Shown piece by piece: positions 54,762 to 64,000 of a stretch of 64,000 bases of DNA. The stretch is from Hippopus hippopus (taxonomy: Eukaryota > Mollusca > Bivalvia > Cardiida > Cardiidae). Numbering within the stretch: position 1 is the stretch's first letter; every line of letters begins with the position of its first letter. Below the pieces are notes generated by a model, which saw nothing but the letters and a program-made list of their open reading frames with translations, was not told the origin of the DNA and did not search any database. The stretch covers positions 28,442,122 to 28,506,121 of the forward strand of contig OX328101.1 of NCBI GenBank assembly GCA_946811185.2, read 5' to 3'. Made by a program: the position numbers and the translations under genes.

Positions 54762-55008
54762 GTCTTTGCAAGATGAAGAAATTTTAAAGCCATTCAAATT
54801 TAAAGTATTTGATGAAGACAGTCTAAATGTGGTTCAAATGATGTGATTTGCCTTTGAATTGATAGAAAACATGGTAACCAGCATTTTCTCCTTTCCCTAC
54901 TGTGTTTTCTACCCTGTTAAAGATAAATTCCACTCTTTGAACCTCATCTAACTTAATGCAAATGCTCTCAATTTAGACAAGTCCAAAATTTCATCATTTG
55001 GTAAAGAC
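54762..55008. mobile_element. TTAA hairpin MITE made of two left halves
   Basis: Left part is the + left arm (GCAAGATGAAGAAATTTT, GTGGTTCAAATGATGTG, TAGAAAACATGG). After the hairpin, the right part is again the left-arm sequence but inverted (TGCAAATGCTCTCAATTTAG, ACAAGTCCAAAATTTCATCA, TTTGGTAAAGAC). The normal right end is absent, so the whole copy is a long dyad. Confidence 0.7.
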
Positions 55009-55229
55009 TAACAATATCATACCTGATATCTTGTGATGAGAAAATAGAGATAGAGATAACGAGATGTACACTGAAAGAAAAAAATTAGTAATCCTGAGTA
55101 ATGTAAACAGAGGCTAATTGTCCTGTACATGTATTGATTCAGGTGTTATTTGCAGACTCTTTTCAGCTATCACATAATCAATACAACCAGCTGATAACTT
55201 GGACAACCATTAGGCAGGAGTTTTTCATT

Positions 55230-55485
55230 ATGAGCCACACATGGGCCTGGTAGCCCTATGATCTCTAAGATACAGGGATCCTGTTTGGCTCTGAGTTGAA
55301 GGAGTAGGATTCACAAGTCAGAGGCTCCGGGTTCGACCCTCACTCAAGGCACTGTGATTTTCATTGAAGTGTCCTTTTGCAAGACACTTCAGAGCCCTAG
55401 CCTAGTACAGATGAAACCTAGACCCTGCATGAATAAGTGATATTTTGCTGTAATATGACTGAAATAATGTTGTGAGGTTAACCAT
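55230..55485 (+). mobile_element. tRNA-type SINE, distinct body
   Basis: TCTGAGTTGAAGGAGTAGGA, B box CCGGGTTCGACCCTC, body CATTGAAGTGTCCTTTTGCA + AGACACTTC, tail AATATGACTGAAATAATGTT. Confidence 0.7.
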
Positions 55486-55755
55486 CATTTTAATCAACTG
55501 TACCTTACAGGACTAATCAAACCCCTGAAAATATATGTTCCAGAAACTCAACCAATTCTAGAACTGTTCTAAAACACTAAGAACAGTTCAAGAAATGTTC
55601 CATATTCATGTTAAAGAACATGTTCTTAGAACCGTTTCAGAACAGTTTTTCTTGAATATATACGTATGAGGGCTAATTGATACGTAGCGAACCTTGTATT
55701 GAAGGAGTTAAGCAGGGATGTCCTTTTTCAGCCCTACTATTCCGTGACCATTTAA

Positions 55756-55981
55756 CCCTTTACCAGACGACAAAATGTTAGCGTTGTCCAAACTGAAAGC
55801 ATTAAATTTGCTGACGACAATTTCACTGTGGCTCAAATGGTGAAATCTTTCTTTGACAGGGTAGAAAACATTGTGGGAAAAGGAGAAAATGCTGGTTACC
55901 AGCATTTTCTCCTTTTACCACAATGTTTTCAAAAGGCTTCATTTCCAGGGTCGTTAAAAGTCGGCATTGTGTGGTAAAGGG
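55756..55981 (+). mobile_element. best complete TTAA hairpin MITE
   Basis: TTAA at 55752-55755 and 55982-55985. A 226 bp element with left end CCCTTTACCAGACGACAAAA, right end GCATTGTGTGGTAAAGGG (13 bp inverted match), and hairpin 55864-55930 with ~33 nt arms and one mismatch. The right choice for deriving the family consensus. Confidence 0.95.
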
Positions 55982-56082
55982 TTAAGGCTGTGTACCCAAA
56001 AAACTTGTGTCATTTAGTCAGTTTATGTCAAAGAAGTGGCACTGTAAACCAGGCAAGTGACCTTTGCGAAATGGACAAAATC

Positions 56083-56316
56083 TCTGAAAGAGCAGTGATT
56101 CAATACTTGAATCTAGTACCCTAGGATATCCATACTGATGTGTTAGCAACACTAGGGAATGATGCCCCTTTATATTCTACAGTGAAAAGGTAGGTTGCGG
56201 AATTTAAGCGTGGCAGGCTCGGATGATGGCCGTCCTGGAAGGCCTGTCACTGTTGCAATCCCAGAAATGGACAGCCATGTTACAGAGAGATACACATGAA
56301 TAGCCAGTGCACTTGG
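56083..56316 (+). pseudogene. mariner transposase N-terminal half (split element, part 1)
   Basis: Reads ISERAVIQYLNLVP, stop, DIHTDVLATLGNDAP, YSTVKRWVAEFKRGR, DGRPGRPVTVAIPEMDSHV, TERYT, stop, IASALGT. This is the paired helix-turn-helix with the GRPVTV linker. It ends abruptly at about 56316; the next domain of the same family begins at 58969. Confidence 0.82.
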
Positions 56317-57654
56317 TACAAGGGCCATTTTTTACGTTTACGGAGTAGGGTGGTTTTTCCAATTATACTTGCAGTATTTAAGTTTTGTTTATTTGAGCCC
56401 TACAAAGTATCTCCCAATCCACCTCCATACAACAATCTAATACTTCAGGAATGCCATATGATACTCTTCCTTAGGTATATGTTGAAATACTGGAAGACCG
56501 CAGGATATTCGAACCATCAGCCTACTAGCATGTCTCTTAGCCCTGTGAAGAACCAAAAGCCACAAGGTGACAGGTGTGGGCTGTATGGAAGATGTTCTAA
56601 AACAACAAGCCCAGATTCTTTCAAAAACTCTTGTACAGTTTAAGTCGTATGGTCAGTTGGCAGGAGACTTTGAAACTTGTTCATGGCTGTGGCAAATTAT
56701 CAGCTCAGTGCGGCATGATTTATACTGCAAAGTTTTACCATTCCAACGTGTTTTCAGCGAAATTTCCCCGTTTTATGTTCTCACGAATTGAGTACGCTGA
56801 CGACATAGAATTTCCCTTCCGAGTGCCCCAATCCAGTGACAACTGACATTACTGAGAACTAACGTCACTGAAACCTTGATAAAAAGTGAAGTTTGGTGGA
56901 TGAACTTGATGATGTCACTGCGATAGACATTTGTCATACTTTTATTTAAACATGGACTTAAACAACTTCAAGGTAAGTAACTTTGCATTTTAATGATTTT
57001 TTGGCAATAGTAAACGACCATTAGGTACCACAAAATACCATTAGGTTATCTTTTTAACGTTACCATGAATGAGTTTTGACACTTCAGTAGATCTATTTGT
57101 TACCTGATGAAAGGACGGCTCGTTTTAACCCCGTGTGTTTGTTTTAGAAAAACAACAAATGGTAATATAATTTGTATCTATATTCATTTATTTTCAAAAA
57201 TAATCCATACTTTCTGCTTTAATGACAACCATTAAGGGAAACTAGAAATAATATGGTGCAGGCTACTCAGTATAATTGTCTTGTGAGCGGCTCGTATCGG
57301 TAGACGCCGCCATTTTGGATGTTGTGTAGCCATGTATATGGGGCTCCCAAGAGGGAAACTGCTTTTACGTGGATTTTGCCAGTGTATATGACTTGTATGT
57401 ACAGGTCATATTATCCAATCGGATAGCAAGAAATTTCTTTGCAGTATAATAATTGCTGATTTATTTGCCAATGCCTTATGATGCAGCAATTTCATGCCAC
57501 AGACACCAGTGCACAGTCTGCCTTTCTAAAAGAAATCAAAGACGTGTGAGAACATTTTCCCTGTAAAACTTCCCAGTAACAGGACTACCTTTGACAATTT
57601 GAAGAACTGAGCCTCTTGAATCAAAGAAAATCACATATCACATGAGATTTGAAG

Positions 57655-58115
57655 TCTTATTTCAGCGAACAATAATAAGTCTTTCACTGTCAGAAGTAAT
57701 CCAAACCTTCCTTTTAAGCTTAAACTCAAGGTCAAAACAGTAGATCCAGGTTTCATCGCCTGTAACTATTTCTTTCAAACGACGTGGATCAAATTTATTA
57801 TACTTTTTGATTACTTGTGAGGCCAGCCTAACCCTAGTTTGTTTCTGGTCATCACTGAGCAAATGAGGGACCCAGTTGGCACAGACCTTCTGAAGGCATT
57901 CATGTCATATCTTAAAAATACTTCAGGAATGAATGCCTGTTATAACAGCTACCTCTTGCACTGTATATCTTGCATCTTCATCAATTAATGATTTCACAAC
58001 GGCAAGATTTTTTTCCTTCATGACAGAGTGAGGTCAGCCTCCCATACTAGGGTCAGTTTCAAATGAATCTCGACCATCTTTGAAACCCTGGACCCATTTA
58101 CAAACTTTACTGAGC
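57655..58115 (-). pseudogene. mariner transposase, N-terminal and first catalytic region
   Basis: Minus strand: LSKVCKWVQGFKDGRDSFET, HSVMKEKNLAVVKSLIDEDA, RYTVQEVAVITGIHS, then KVCANWVPHLLSDDQKQTRV, KKYNKFDPRRLKEIVTGDET, WIYCFDLE. The first catalytic Asp (GDETW) is present; the second and third are missing. At least two stops or frame changes occur before the last 66 codons. A different subfamily from the surrounding split mariner. Confidence 0.85.
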
Positions 58116-58557
58116 TTTGATGCATCCTTTCAATACACTTTCTGCAAATCAGCATGAATTTCTACCAAGAAACATCGGATCTGTGCCTGAATTTTATAGC
58201 ATACCTGTTCTGATCAGAATACATTCCATTCTTACGGAAGAAGTTAAAGATACCGATTTACTCATTTTAGCTGAATGTAGAAAAGTGTTTAAATCAATAA
58301 ATTAGCAATTTCTATAGCGCAAAAGAATGAAAAGAAGTTTCAGATTTGTTATTTGAAATGGATTTTGGTCAGGAGAACGTTACATTGGGTCAATATTGTA
58401 AACGATGAAGGAGTGTATCACTTCAGTCATTTACACACACCCAATCTAAAAATAGAAAGCTAGACTACCGGTACTTGTTGTTTCAACACGGGAAATGGCG
58501 CACTTGTCTATTTGTAGGATCATGGGTTTTCCCCTTCTTTCAGCAATACAAAATCGC

Positions 58558-58790
58558 TAAATATTAATGTGCACATACGAAATTTACATTTCTAATGTCT
58601 TTAAAATCATTCCACTGCACTCTCGAGTAAACTGCTGTTGGGTTCTTGTGACATAGATTGTTGCAGCAGTAGACCTGTGTAGTGTATCTAGGCTCCACTT
58701 TCTTGCCAGTTACATGAATGCAAGGTGAAGGTTGTACACTGTCACGCAACAAGCATAATGTGGTATCCTCGATGGAACGAGTGGATAGGA
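58558..58790 (-). CDS. unidentified cysteine-rich open frame
   Basis: Open minus-strand frame of about 77 codons: LLSTRSIEDTTLCLLRDSVQ, PSPCIHVTGKKVEPRYTTQV, YCCNNLCHKNPTAVYSRVQW, NDFKDIRN. The C...C...CC..(x)C pattern with CCNNLCH resembles the last cysteines of three-finger (Ly6 or TGF-beta receptor ectodomain) folds, but only part of such a domain is present. No clear splice sites, signal peptide or start codon. It could be an exon, a gene fragment or chance. Confidence 0.25.
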
Positions 58791-58968
58791 GCCAAGTCCA
58801 AAATTACATTTTCTATCCATCGTAATCTATGCAGTCTTGCAACTGCCACGTGTAATATTTGTCATGAAGCCACAATAATGACTATAGTTTGATAAAATAT
58901 CGAAGAAATTGGTTATATTTGGCTTAAAATGAGTAAATGGGTATCTTTAAAATGAGAACTCTCAGCCT

Positions 58969-59640
58969 GTTGGGTACCAAGACTACTAATAGTTGATCTG
59001 AAAAACACCAGGCAAACTGTTGTATGGTTATCTGAATCCTTTAGAGGCAGATCTTGCTAACTTTCTGCAGAGGCTAAAATGTGACTAAGGATGAAATGTG
59101 GCCAAAAAACAATCTAAACAATGGAACACCCTGATTTACCCTTCTAAAGATGGCAAGGACTATTCCATCAGCTGGAAAGGAATGGCCTCAGTTTTCTAGG
59201 ATGCTGATTATTCTGATGGTAGATTATCTGCAAAAGGGACAAACAATCAATGGCACAATAGTGTATCACTTCCTAGGCAGTTAAGAAAAAGTCTCAACTC
59301 AGTATAGGTGTGTTGTTCCACCAGGACAAGTCTTTAATTGTCATTGCTGCCATTAAAGATTGTAGCTTTGAATTGATTGAGCATCTGCCTCATTTGTCTG
59401 ATCTTGCATTATCAGACTTTCATCTACTTCAAAAATAAAATAGGTCATTTCTAGTACCCACTTACGGTCAGATGATGACATTATACATGCAGTGGAGGAC
59501 TTTCTGAACTTTCTAACCGTAACATTTCTGGAAGTTGGGTTAATTCTGAGAGCAGTCTAATGATGTTCAAGAACATCATTTCATCATTCTACATTTTCAG
59601 GATGATTCCAGACCAAACAGTTCTGATTATTTTGTTCCAG
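58969..59640 (+). pseudogene. mariner transposase C-terminal half (split element, part 2)
   Basis: Reads LKNTRQTVVWLSESF, then TKDEMW (first catalytic Asp), KKQSKQWNTL, MASVFWDADYSDG, TNNQWHNS, LFHQDKSLIVIAAIKDCSFE (second Asp), IEHLPHLSDLALSDFHLLQ (third Asp). Frames change several times. Together with 56083-56316 it covers most of one mariner transposase, minus about 25 residues at the break. Confidence 0.85.
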
Positions 59641-59644
59641 TGCA

Positions 59645-60495
59645 GCCCTGGGGAATGATCCACAGGAAAGCAGCTATTGGTGTGAAAAGTACTGGTAAAT
59701 TGATTGAAATACAAACCATCTAAACAATTATTATTTATGTAAATTTTTCTTACATTGTGAAGATAACACTGAACAATATATTAGTTGAAAACACACAAAA
59801 TAGGAACGATATGGCAGCCATCCATTTCATACTTTGTTATATTTTGTAGTAACATTCTATAAAATCTTATCATGCAATAAATTGAACATCTCAGATACAG
59901 AGGATAGAAATACTCATAAACAAGGATGGATAGGCCAATGGATTGGAAGAAAATTGACAAAAATACATGACTTTGTACATGTATGAGACAAATTAGTACC
60001 TATAGACAATCTTTTTCAGTCTTGCAGTAAGCCCTTTACAAAAACAGTGTTGTAAAAGAAGAATGTGCTTGTTACAATTAATTTCAGAATAGAAAAAAAA
60101 AATCCCTTAAAATCAAGTCAATATGAAGAAAACACTCCATTTATAAAAAGCGACGTTTCAAGTATCAAAGTAGCACAGAATCAGTTCAATGCCCTGTTAA
60201 AGACAGAAATGTATTTGACCGAGAATTCCTATTTGTCAGAGTCTTTTCTCCATCTGATAAGACTGCCAGAAAGCGGATATTCAATGTACTGGAAGGCTAT
60301 TTGGACAGAAAGTCTATAGAAAATATTCCTGGGAATTGGTTTGGCACTTGCTTCTGATGAAATATGGTGCCATAAATTTTATGTTTGGGTGTAAACTATT
60401 AAACCCTGCAACCCTGAACCCAGATTAAACTGCTCATGGAGACAGTGTTTATGTAGATCAAGACCAGACTGCACAGAATGTACTGCGTGACCTTA
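59645..60495. other. intron, nothing recognised
   Basis: AT-rich; one GATCAGACTGCA-type arm at 60446-60492. The 84-codon plus-strand frame at 60065 has no family resemblance. Confidence 0.4.
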
Positions 60496-60499
60496 GATT

Positions 60500-60690
60500 A
60501 ACACTGTATGCTTCATTACCAGACATTTTGACAAATATTCCAACATTTTTGGCAAGCCACTGGCTGCTGTTCAGCTGCAATAGAGAAAAGTCAATCCTGT
60601 CACCATGACAATCATCTCGATCCCTGGAAAGAATTTGGCTAAGCATGGAATCAAACCAAGTCCCCCCTATACCTTATCGGCTGAGCTGTC
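60500..60690 (-). mobile_element. tRNA-type SINE fragment
   Basis: Minus strand: GACAGCTCAGCCGATAAGGT, GGTTTGATTCCATGC B box, GATTGTCATGGTGACAGGAT, AGCAGCCAGTGGCTTGCCAA; tail lost. Confidence 0.65.
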
Positions 60691-61114
60691 AGGCTTGGTG
60701 AAAAAAAAAAATGCAGCCCACAACAAATATCCATGTGAACTACGGAAAATCAAAATGGATTGAAGTTCAATACATGAATACATATATGTATGAAAACATA
60801 AGGGCAAATAGAGAAAATTCCTGATACAAGCAATTTTCTCCTTTTGTTATTGTGTTTTCAAAAGTAATCTGCTGCTTGATGAAAAAAGTTGTCTACCACT
60901 GATAATGATTTGACCACTGAAGTGCTGAACACTAATTTAGTCATTTCTGTTGATAGCAGAGATCAAGATCAGACTGCACAAAACATGCAGATCTTGGGTC
61001 CAACCTGTCCTGTTCTTTCCCTGATATTCTGAGAGAAGTGTTGAAATTGCAATGTCTGCATCTCTGTTACTGACTGAGAATGTCTATTTTATTGATGTTG
61101 TTCTTCAAGGTTAA

Positions 61115-61332
61115 CACTTCACTACACAACAATTTTAGACTTATCCACAGTGAAAGCCTTTGCAGACAACAAATTAGATGTTATTCAAACAAAAGGATTT
61201 TCTATTCAAAGAATTGAAAACATTGTGGGAAAAGGAGAAAATGCTGGTGACCAGCATTTTCTCCTTTTCCAACATTGTTTTCAAAAGCCTTCACTCACAG
61301 GTTCTTAAATCTCAGGACTGTTTGATAAAGGG
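61115..61332 (+). mobile_element. TTAA hairpin MITE, full length
   Basis: TTAA 61111-61114, CACTTCACTACACAACAATT end, hairpin 61207-61273 (centre GCTGGTGACCAGC), end CAGGACTGTTTGATAAAGGG, right site CTAA. Confidence 0.85.
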
Positions 61333-61474
61333 CTAAACAGCTATATTTGTGCAAAGATGTCAATTGCAAAGAAATTTGCTGTCAACAGAAAGGGTCAGGA
61401 GAAGTCAATGTCCATCATTTTCTTGAGCATTGATAAATCAATAAGGGTATGAAATATGGCCCAAATATCTCATT

Positions 61475-61560
61475 TAACCCTTCATTAAAAAACCTTGCAT
61501 TTTTATGACCATGGAATAATGCTTTTGAAGACACTTGTGGGAATAGCATACGGTGCTTTT
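61475..61560 (-). mobile_element. left part of TTAA hairpin MITE
   Basis: TTAACCCTTCATTAAAAAAC end, GCTTTTGAAGACACTTGTGG arm, then lost. Confidence 0.5.
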
Positions 61561-61649
61561 GGAAACAGTGATGTTTAATATCAGACTGCAGATCTATCGT
61601 CTACTCAGTGATCTGCAACAGTTGTCATCATGTTATTTTTTTTCACTAT

Positions 61650-61800
61650 TGTTAAATCTTTTCCACATAACAGAATTTGAGATATCTCAACAACAAAAGC
61701 ATTAGCAAAGACAATAATAAAAAGCTGGTTGCGAGCCTTTTTCTTATTCTCATAAATTTTCTACAAAAAGACAAATCCCATAATTTGAGCCAAATTTACT
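61650..61800. mobile_element. degenerate TTAA hairpin MITE, possibly two left halves
   Basis: CTTTTCCACATAACAGAATT and AAAGCATTAGCAAAGACAAT on the left; CAAATCCCATAATTTGAGCC on the right in inverted left-arm order. Similar to the 54762 copy but too decayed to be sure. Confidence 0.4.
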
Positions 61801-61819
61801 CCGCAAAAATATGCTCTTA

Positions 61820-62041
61820 ACTTTTTACCAAAGTTTTTGATGGGTCTAAAATGAAAGCAACAATTTATGTAGACAACAAAATACAATGTTACATATATAC
61901 AAATTCTTGTTTGTGAAAAAGTATAAAAACATCGTGGAAAAAGGTGAAAATGCTGGTTACAAGCATTTTCTCTTTTTCCCATAATGTTTTCAAAAGGCCT
62001 CTTCCTCTGGATCATTAAACTCCCGGATTGTTTGGTAAAGT
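61820..62041 (+). mobile_element. TTAA hairpin MITE, full length
   Basis: CTTTTTACCAAAGTTTTTGA end, hairpin 61924-61992, end CGGATTGTTTGGTAAAG; followed by 30 bp of another copy's end (TCTAAAATTCTATCATCTGG). Confidence 0.78.
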
Positions 62042-62436
62042 CTAAAATTCTATCATCTGGTAAAGAGAGAGTTTCCACAGAAAGTATTAATTCTTTCCAT
62101 AGATTGAAGATCCTGTCAACAAATTAATTTACCAGACCTGATTATTCATGTACAAACAAAACAGAACCTGCAATAAACCACTGAATACTTGATACTTGGT
62201 TTCATTTATCCTTGCTCTTTGGGGAATTCATTATAGATTTCTGTTTTTTATATAGGATACCCTGAGCTTTCATTCAGTCTTTACAGAGAAAATGAGCTTT
62301 TACCGCAAGTGTCTCTTGACCTATAATGTTTTGTAGGAATTCCTGCTCACACAAAGACCATGTCAATAAAATCTCTGATGAAATTTGAATACTGGTAATC
62401 AGCATGAATTAAGCTTTACTACAATGTGAAGGTGTG

Positions 62437-62518
62437 ATTACATTGTGGAAAAAGTTGCATGTCATCATCAATTTAGACTTAAATTTAGTCTAAAATTTTG
62501 TTGTTTGGTACAGGGTTT
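62437..62518 (-). mobile_element. fragment of TTAA hairpin MITE
   Basis: ATTACATTGTGGAAAAAGTT, then GTCTAAAATTTTGTTGTTTG, GTACAGGG before TTTAA. Confidence 0.5.
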
Positions 62519-62718
62519 AACAGCCCTGACAGAGAAAGCTGTCAAAAATATTGAGGGAAAGAGGAGAAAATGCTAGTAACCAGCATTTTCTCCTTTTCCC
62601 ACAATGTTTTTTGTCCTTTCATAGACAAAACCTGTCATTTGAATCAACATTTAGATGTTTCACTGGCAGTTGCTATCAAATTGGATGAGTCAAAGATTTT
62701 GTTGTTTGGCAAAGAGTA
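62518..62718 (-). mobile_element. TTAA hairpin MITE, full length
   Basis: TTTAACAGCCCTGACAGAGA end, hairpin 62546-62611, TGCTATCAAATTGGATGAGT, end GTTGTTTGGCAAAGAG. Confidence 0.78.
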
Positions 62719-62756
62719 AAAGGATGCTGAGGCTAAATTTTGGCTATACCTAAAAG

Positions 62757-62815
62757 TATACATCAAGTTAAGACTGATCAGAACATTCAGTCTGATCTTG
62801 ACTCTACACTGTAAT
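62757..62815. repeat. GATCAGACTGCA dyad repeat, diverged
   Basis: AGTTAAGACTGATCAGAACA and, inverted, TTCAGTCTGATCTTGACTCT. Confidence 0.5.
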
Positions 62816-62914
62816 ATATTTTGTGATATGTTGTTAGCAAAAACCAACTTTCATATAGTGTGCATGGGTCGAATATATCCATTGAATCATAGACTTTCCA
62901 AGTAGATTAACAAA

Positions 62915-63179
62915 TGAGCCTTGCTCTTGCGAAAGGCTGTTTATTACACATTTTCATGATGCATTATACCAAGCAAGTCATCTCATAATTATGGATCCAT
63001 AAAAACAATTTAGTCTAAGAACCAAATAAATTATGAAGTATAATGGTCCTTGGACATGCTGAAAACTGACCAATAGCAAAAATTATCGACCCAGGTCAGC
63101 CTGCGCTGACTACCCAGGCTGACCTGGATCAATACTTTCTGCAGATGCATTAAAGCCCCTTCACACACAGGATGGCTCT
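62915..63179. mobile_element. MITE, 36 bp-TIR family
   Basis: Left TIR TGAGCCTTGCTCTTGCGAAA; internal palindrome CCCAGGTCAGCCTGCG / CCCAGGCTGACCTGG at about 63091-63128; right TIR GATGCATTAAAGCCCCTTCA + CACACAGGATGGCTC. Confidence 0.8.
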
Positions 63180-63596
63180 TCCATTATTATATTCAACAGT
63201 GAAGTAGCTATTTTTCTAGGCTGAAACTTTTTTCAAGAGTATCTTTCAAAATATTGGACAGAGTTGATCATTGATCGGACTGCATGTTCAGAGTAGCCTC
63301 ATCTTGATCTATGCTTTCAATAAAAGTACTGTATGCTACCCTTTCCATGCTAAGAGTTCAACCAATGTTGCTGTTGAAGTTTGATATATAGTGCTGTCAG
63401 TAGAAATCTTGATCACTGAGAATAATGAATATAACAGCTGAGTGCATTATTTGTCTTTCTCATATCACTCATTCTTTCACCTCTGACACAATCCTTCAAG
63501 CGCTATCAACGATTTGAGTAGTTTTCCGTTGTAAATCAAGATCAGACTCACACAGACATGTTTGAAAATAGCATAATACATTAAAAACCCCTAGTA

Positions 63597-64000
63597 GTGG
63601 CCAAAAGTAAACAATGCATATGTTAAAATGCATTTAAAATTTAAATCATACAGTTCATAAGTATGGAAATTATTGTGCAGATAACAATAGCCGTATTCGA
63701 CTGGTAATTATGGTTTTTCGTGTTGCACTCTTTGTATTCGACTGGTAAATTTCACAATTTCGTAAACTTTCATGAAGCACAAACCTTACGCTTTCAAATT
63801 GTCATAATGTTCGTACAGCATGAAACGGGCACCTTACAGGTAGGCGGAGCTTAATATTCATTTTCGTGCTTCACGAAAGTTGACCAGTCGAATACGGCTA
63901 ATCTGTATTGTAAGGTTTGTCCAAGTGTTTGTGTAAGTATCAATGCTGAATAAATTTTAAAAACCACGTAAAAAGTAAACAATAGGTAGAGTGACTTGGC
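63597..64000. mobile_element. relative of the 7.1 kb MITE, interrupted, runs off the right edge
   Basis: GTGGCCAAAAGTAAACAATG, AAATGCATTTAAAATTTAAA, AAATTATTGTGCAGATAACA on the left and GTTTGTCCAAGTGTTTG, ACGTAAAAAGTAAACAATAG on the right follow the order seen at 7445-7620. A 209 bp element is inserted at 63690-63898. Confidence 0.6.
63690..63898. mobile_element. TA-flanked MITE with 16 bp TIRs, nested
   Basis: GCCGTATTCGACTGGT and its inverse ACCAGTCGAATACGGC bound the element (the right copy has GACC for the left GGTA end, one mismatch). TA at 63688-63689 and 63899-63900 is the target duplication. The left end also carries a second ATTCGACTGGTAAA at 63731-63745. TA sites suggest a Tc1/mariner-type transposase. 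Confidence 0.85.

Larger units (their letters stand above)
56317..58968. other. ~2.65 kb block splitting a mariner
   Basis: Separates the two halves of a + strand mariner. It holds a minus-strand mariner remnant (57655-58115) and a cysteine-rich open frame (58558-58790). The rest is AT-rich with no recognised family. Clean ends or target duplication of the block were not found. Confidence 0.6.

Noticed and set aside
55320..55345. GGTTCGACCCTC as a tRNA gene T-arm
   Set aside because: The surrounding sequence does not fold into a tRNA and continues into a SINE body with a GAAATAATGTTG-like tail.
56952..56972. MDLNNFK followed by GTAAGT on the plus strand as a possible first coding exon
   Set aside because: Too short and without any recognisable next exon.
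57263..57313. Minus-strand AAAATGGCGGCG start context encoding a 16-residue peptide, YY1-like promoter motif
   Set aside because: One motif in the block that split a mariner; no downstream exon or splice donor follows, so a promoter or first exon cannot be supported.

Overview
The window is eukaryotic and almost certainly from a bivalve mollusc. The evidence is one vertebrate-like gene with enormous introns, an AT-rich background, non-autonomous Helentron-type elements with GTCC/GGAC microsatellites, tRNA-type SINEs ending in a GAAATAATGTTG-like tail, and many remnants of mariner, Tc1 and Harbinger transposons. A heterodont clam is my guess; the sequence does not prove it. No bacterial operon, rRNA, intact tRNA gene, CRISPR array or virus is visible.

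Gene content. The only gene I can reconstruct is a diacylglycerol lipase (DAGL, alpha-like) on the minus strand. Four exons with matching phases lie at 47741-47912 (end of the last membrane helix plus basic cytosolic linker), 19391-19475 (WDRR...MCCC linker), 1599-1733 (the VPSDVIAGLVLL segment) and 853-1055 (the HYMKFAMAAYGWP segment). The N-terminal exons would lie beyond base 64000 and the catalytic serine exons before base 1, so the whole window is the middle of one gene and about 99% intron. Introns inside the window measure about 0.5, 17.7 and 28.3 kb, and the last uses a GC-AG donor. Just upstream of the 1599-1733 exon lie two decayed tandem copies of it (2016-2129 and 2180-2227).

Mobile DNA. 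The dominant component is about fifty copies of a ~220 bp TTAA-flanked MITE. Its ends read CCCTTTACCA and its centre is a near-perfect ~33 bp-arm hairpin (GAAAACATTGTGGGAAAAGG...). Copies are called + when the end CCCTTTACCAGACGAC comes first. TTAA target sites and CCC ends suggest piggyBac mobilisation. A second layer is Helentron-associated elements (HINEs) of three types. Type A has subterminal repeats GCTCCACTGG/CCAGTGGAGC, type B has GCTCACCTGA/TCAGGTGAGC, and type C starts ACAAGAGCACTGCATG. Many carry tandem cores and end in a hairpin followed by CTAA or CTGA. Other families are a 263 bp MITE with 36 bp terminal repeats, a GATCAGACTGCA dyad repeat, a foldback family (CACCAACCATTCTTAAGAAC), a large nested palindrome at 7.0-7.8 kb with a relative at the right edge, tRNA-type SINEs, and a 40 bp minisatellite at 50.2 kb.

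Layout: 0-3.3 kb DAGL exons, decayed exon copies and a deleted mariner; 3.4-7.8 kb mariner fragments and palindromes; 8-17 kb MITEs and HINE-C; 17.4-18.5 kb dead Tc1; 19.4 kb DAGL exon; 19.6-26.6 kb densest MITE cluster; 27.1-29.5 kb Harbinger element; 30-35 kb MITEs; 35.6-37.5 and 41.3-43.6 kb HINE arrays; 45.3-52.1 kb HINEs around the DAGL 47.8 kb exon plus SINEs; 52.3-55.9 kb MITEs; 56.1-59.6 kb a mariner split by other sequence; 60-64 kb MITEs and a nested TA-flanked element.
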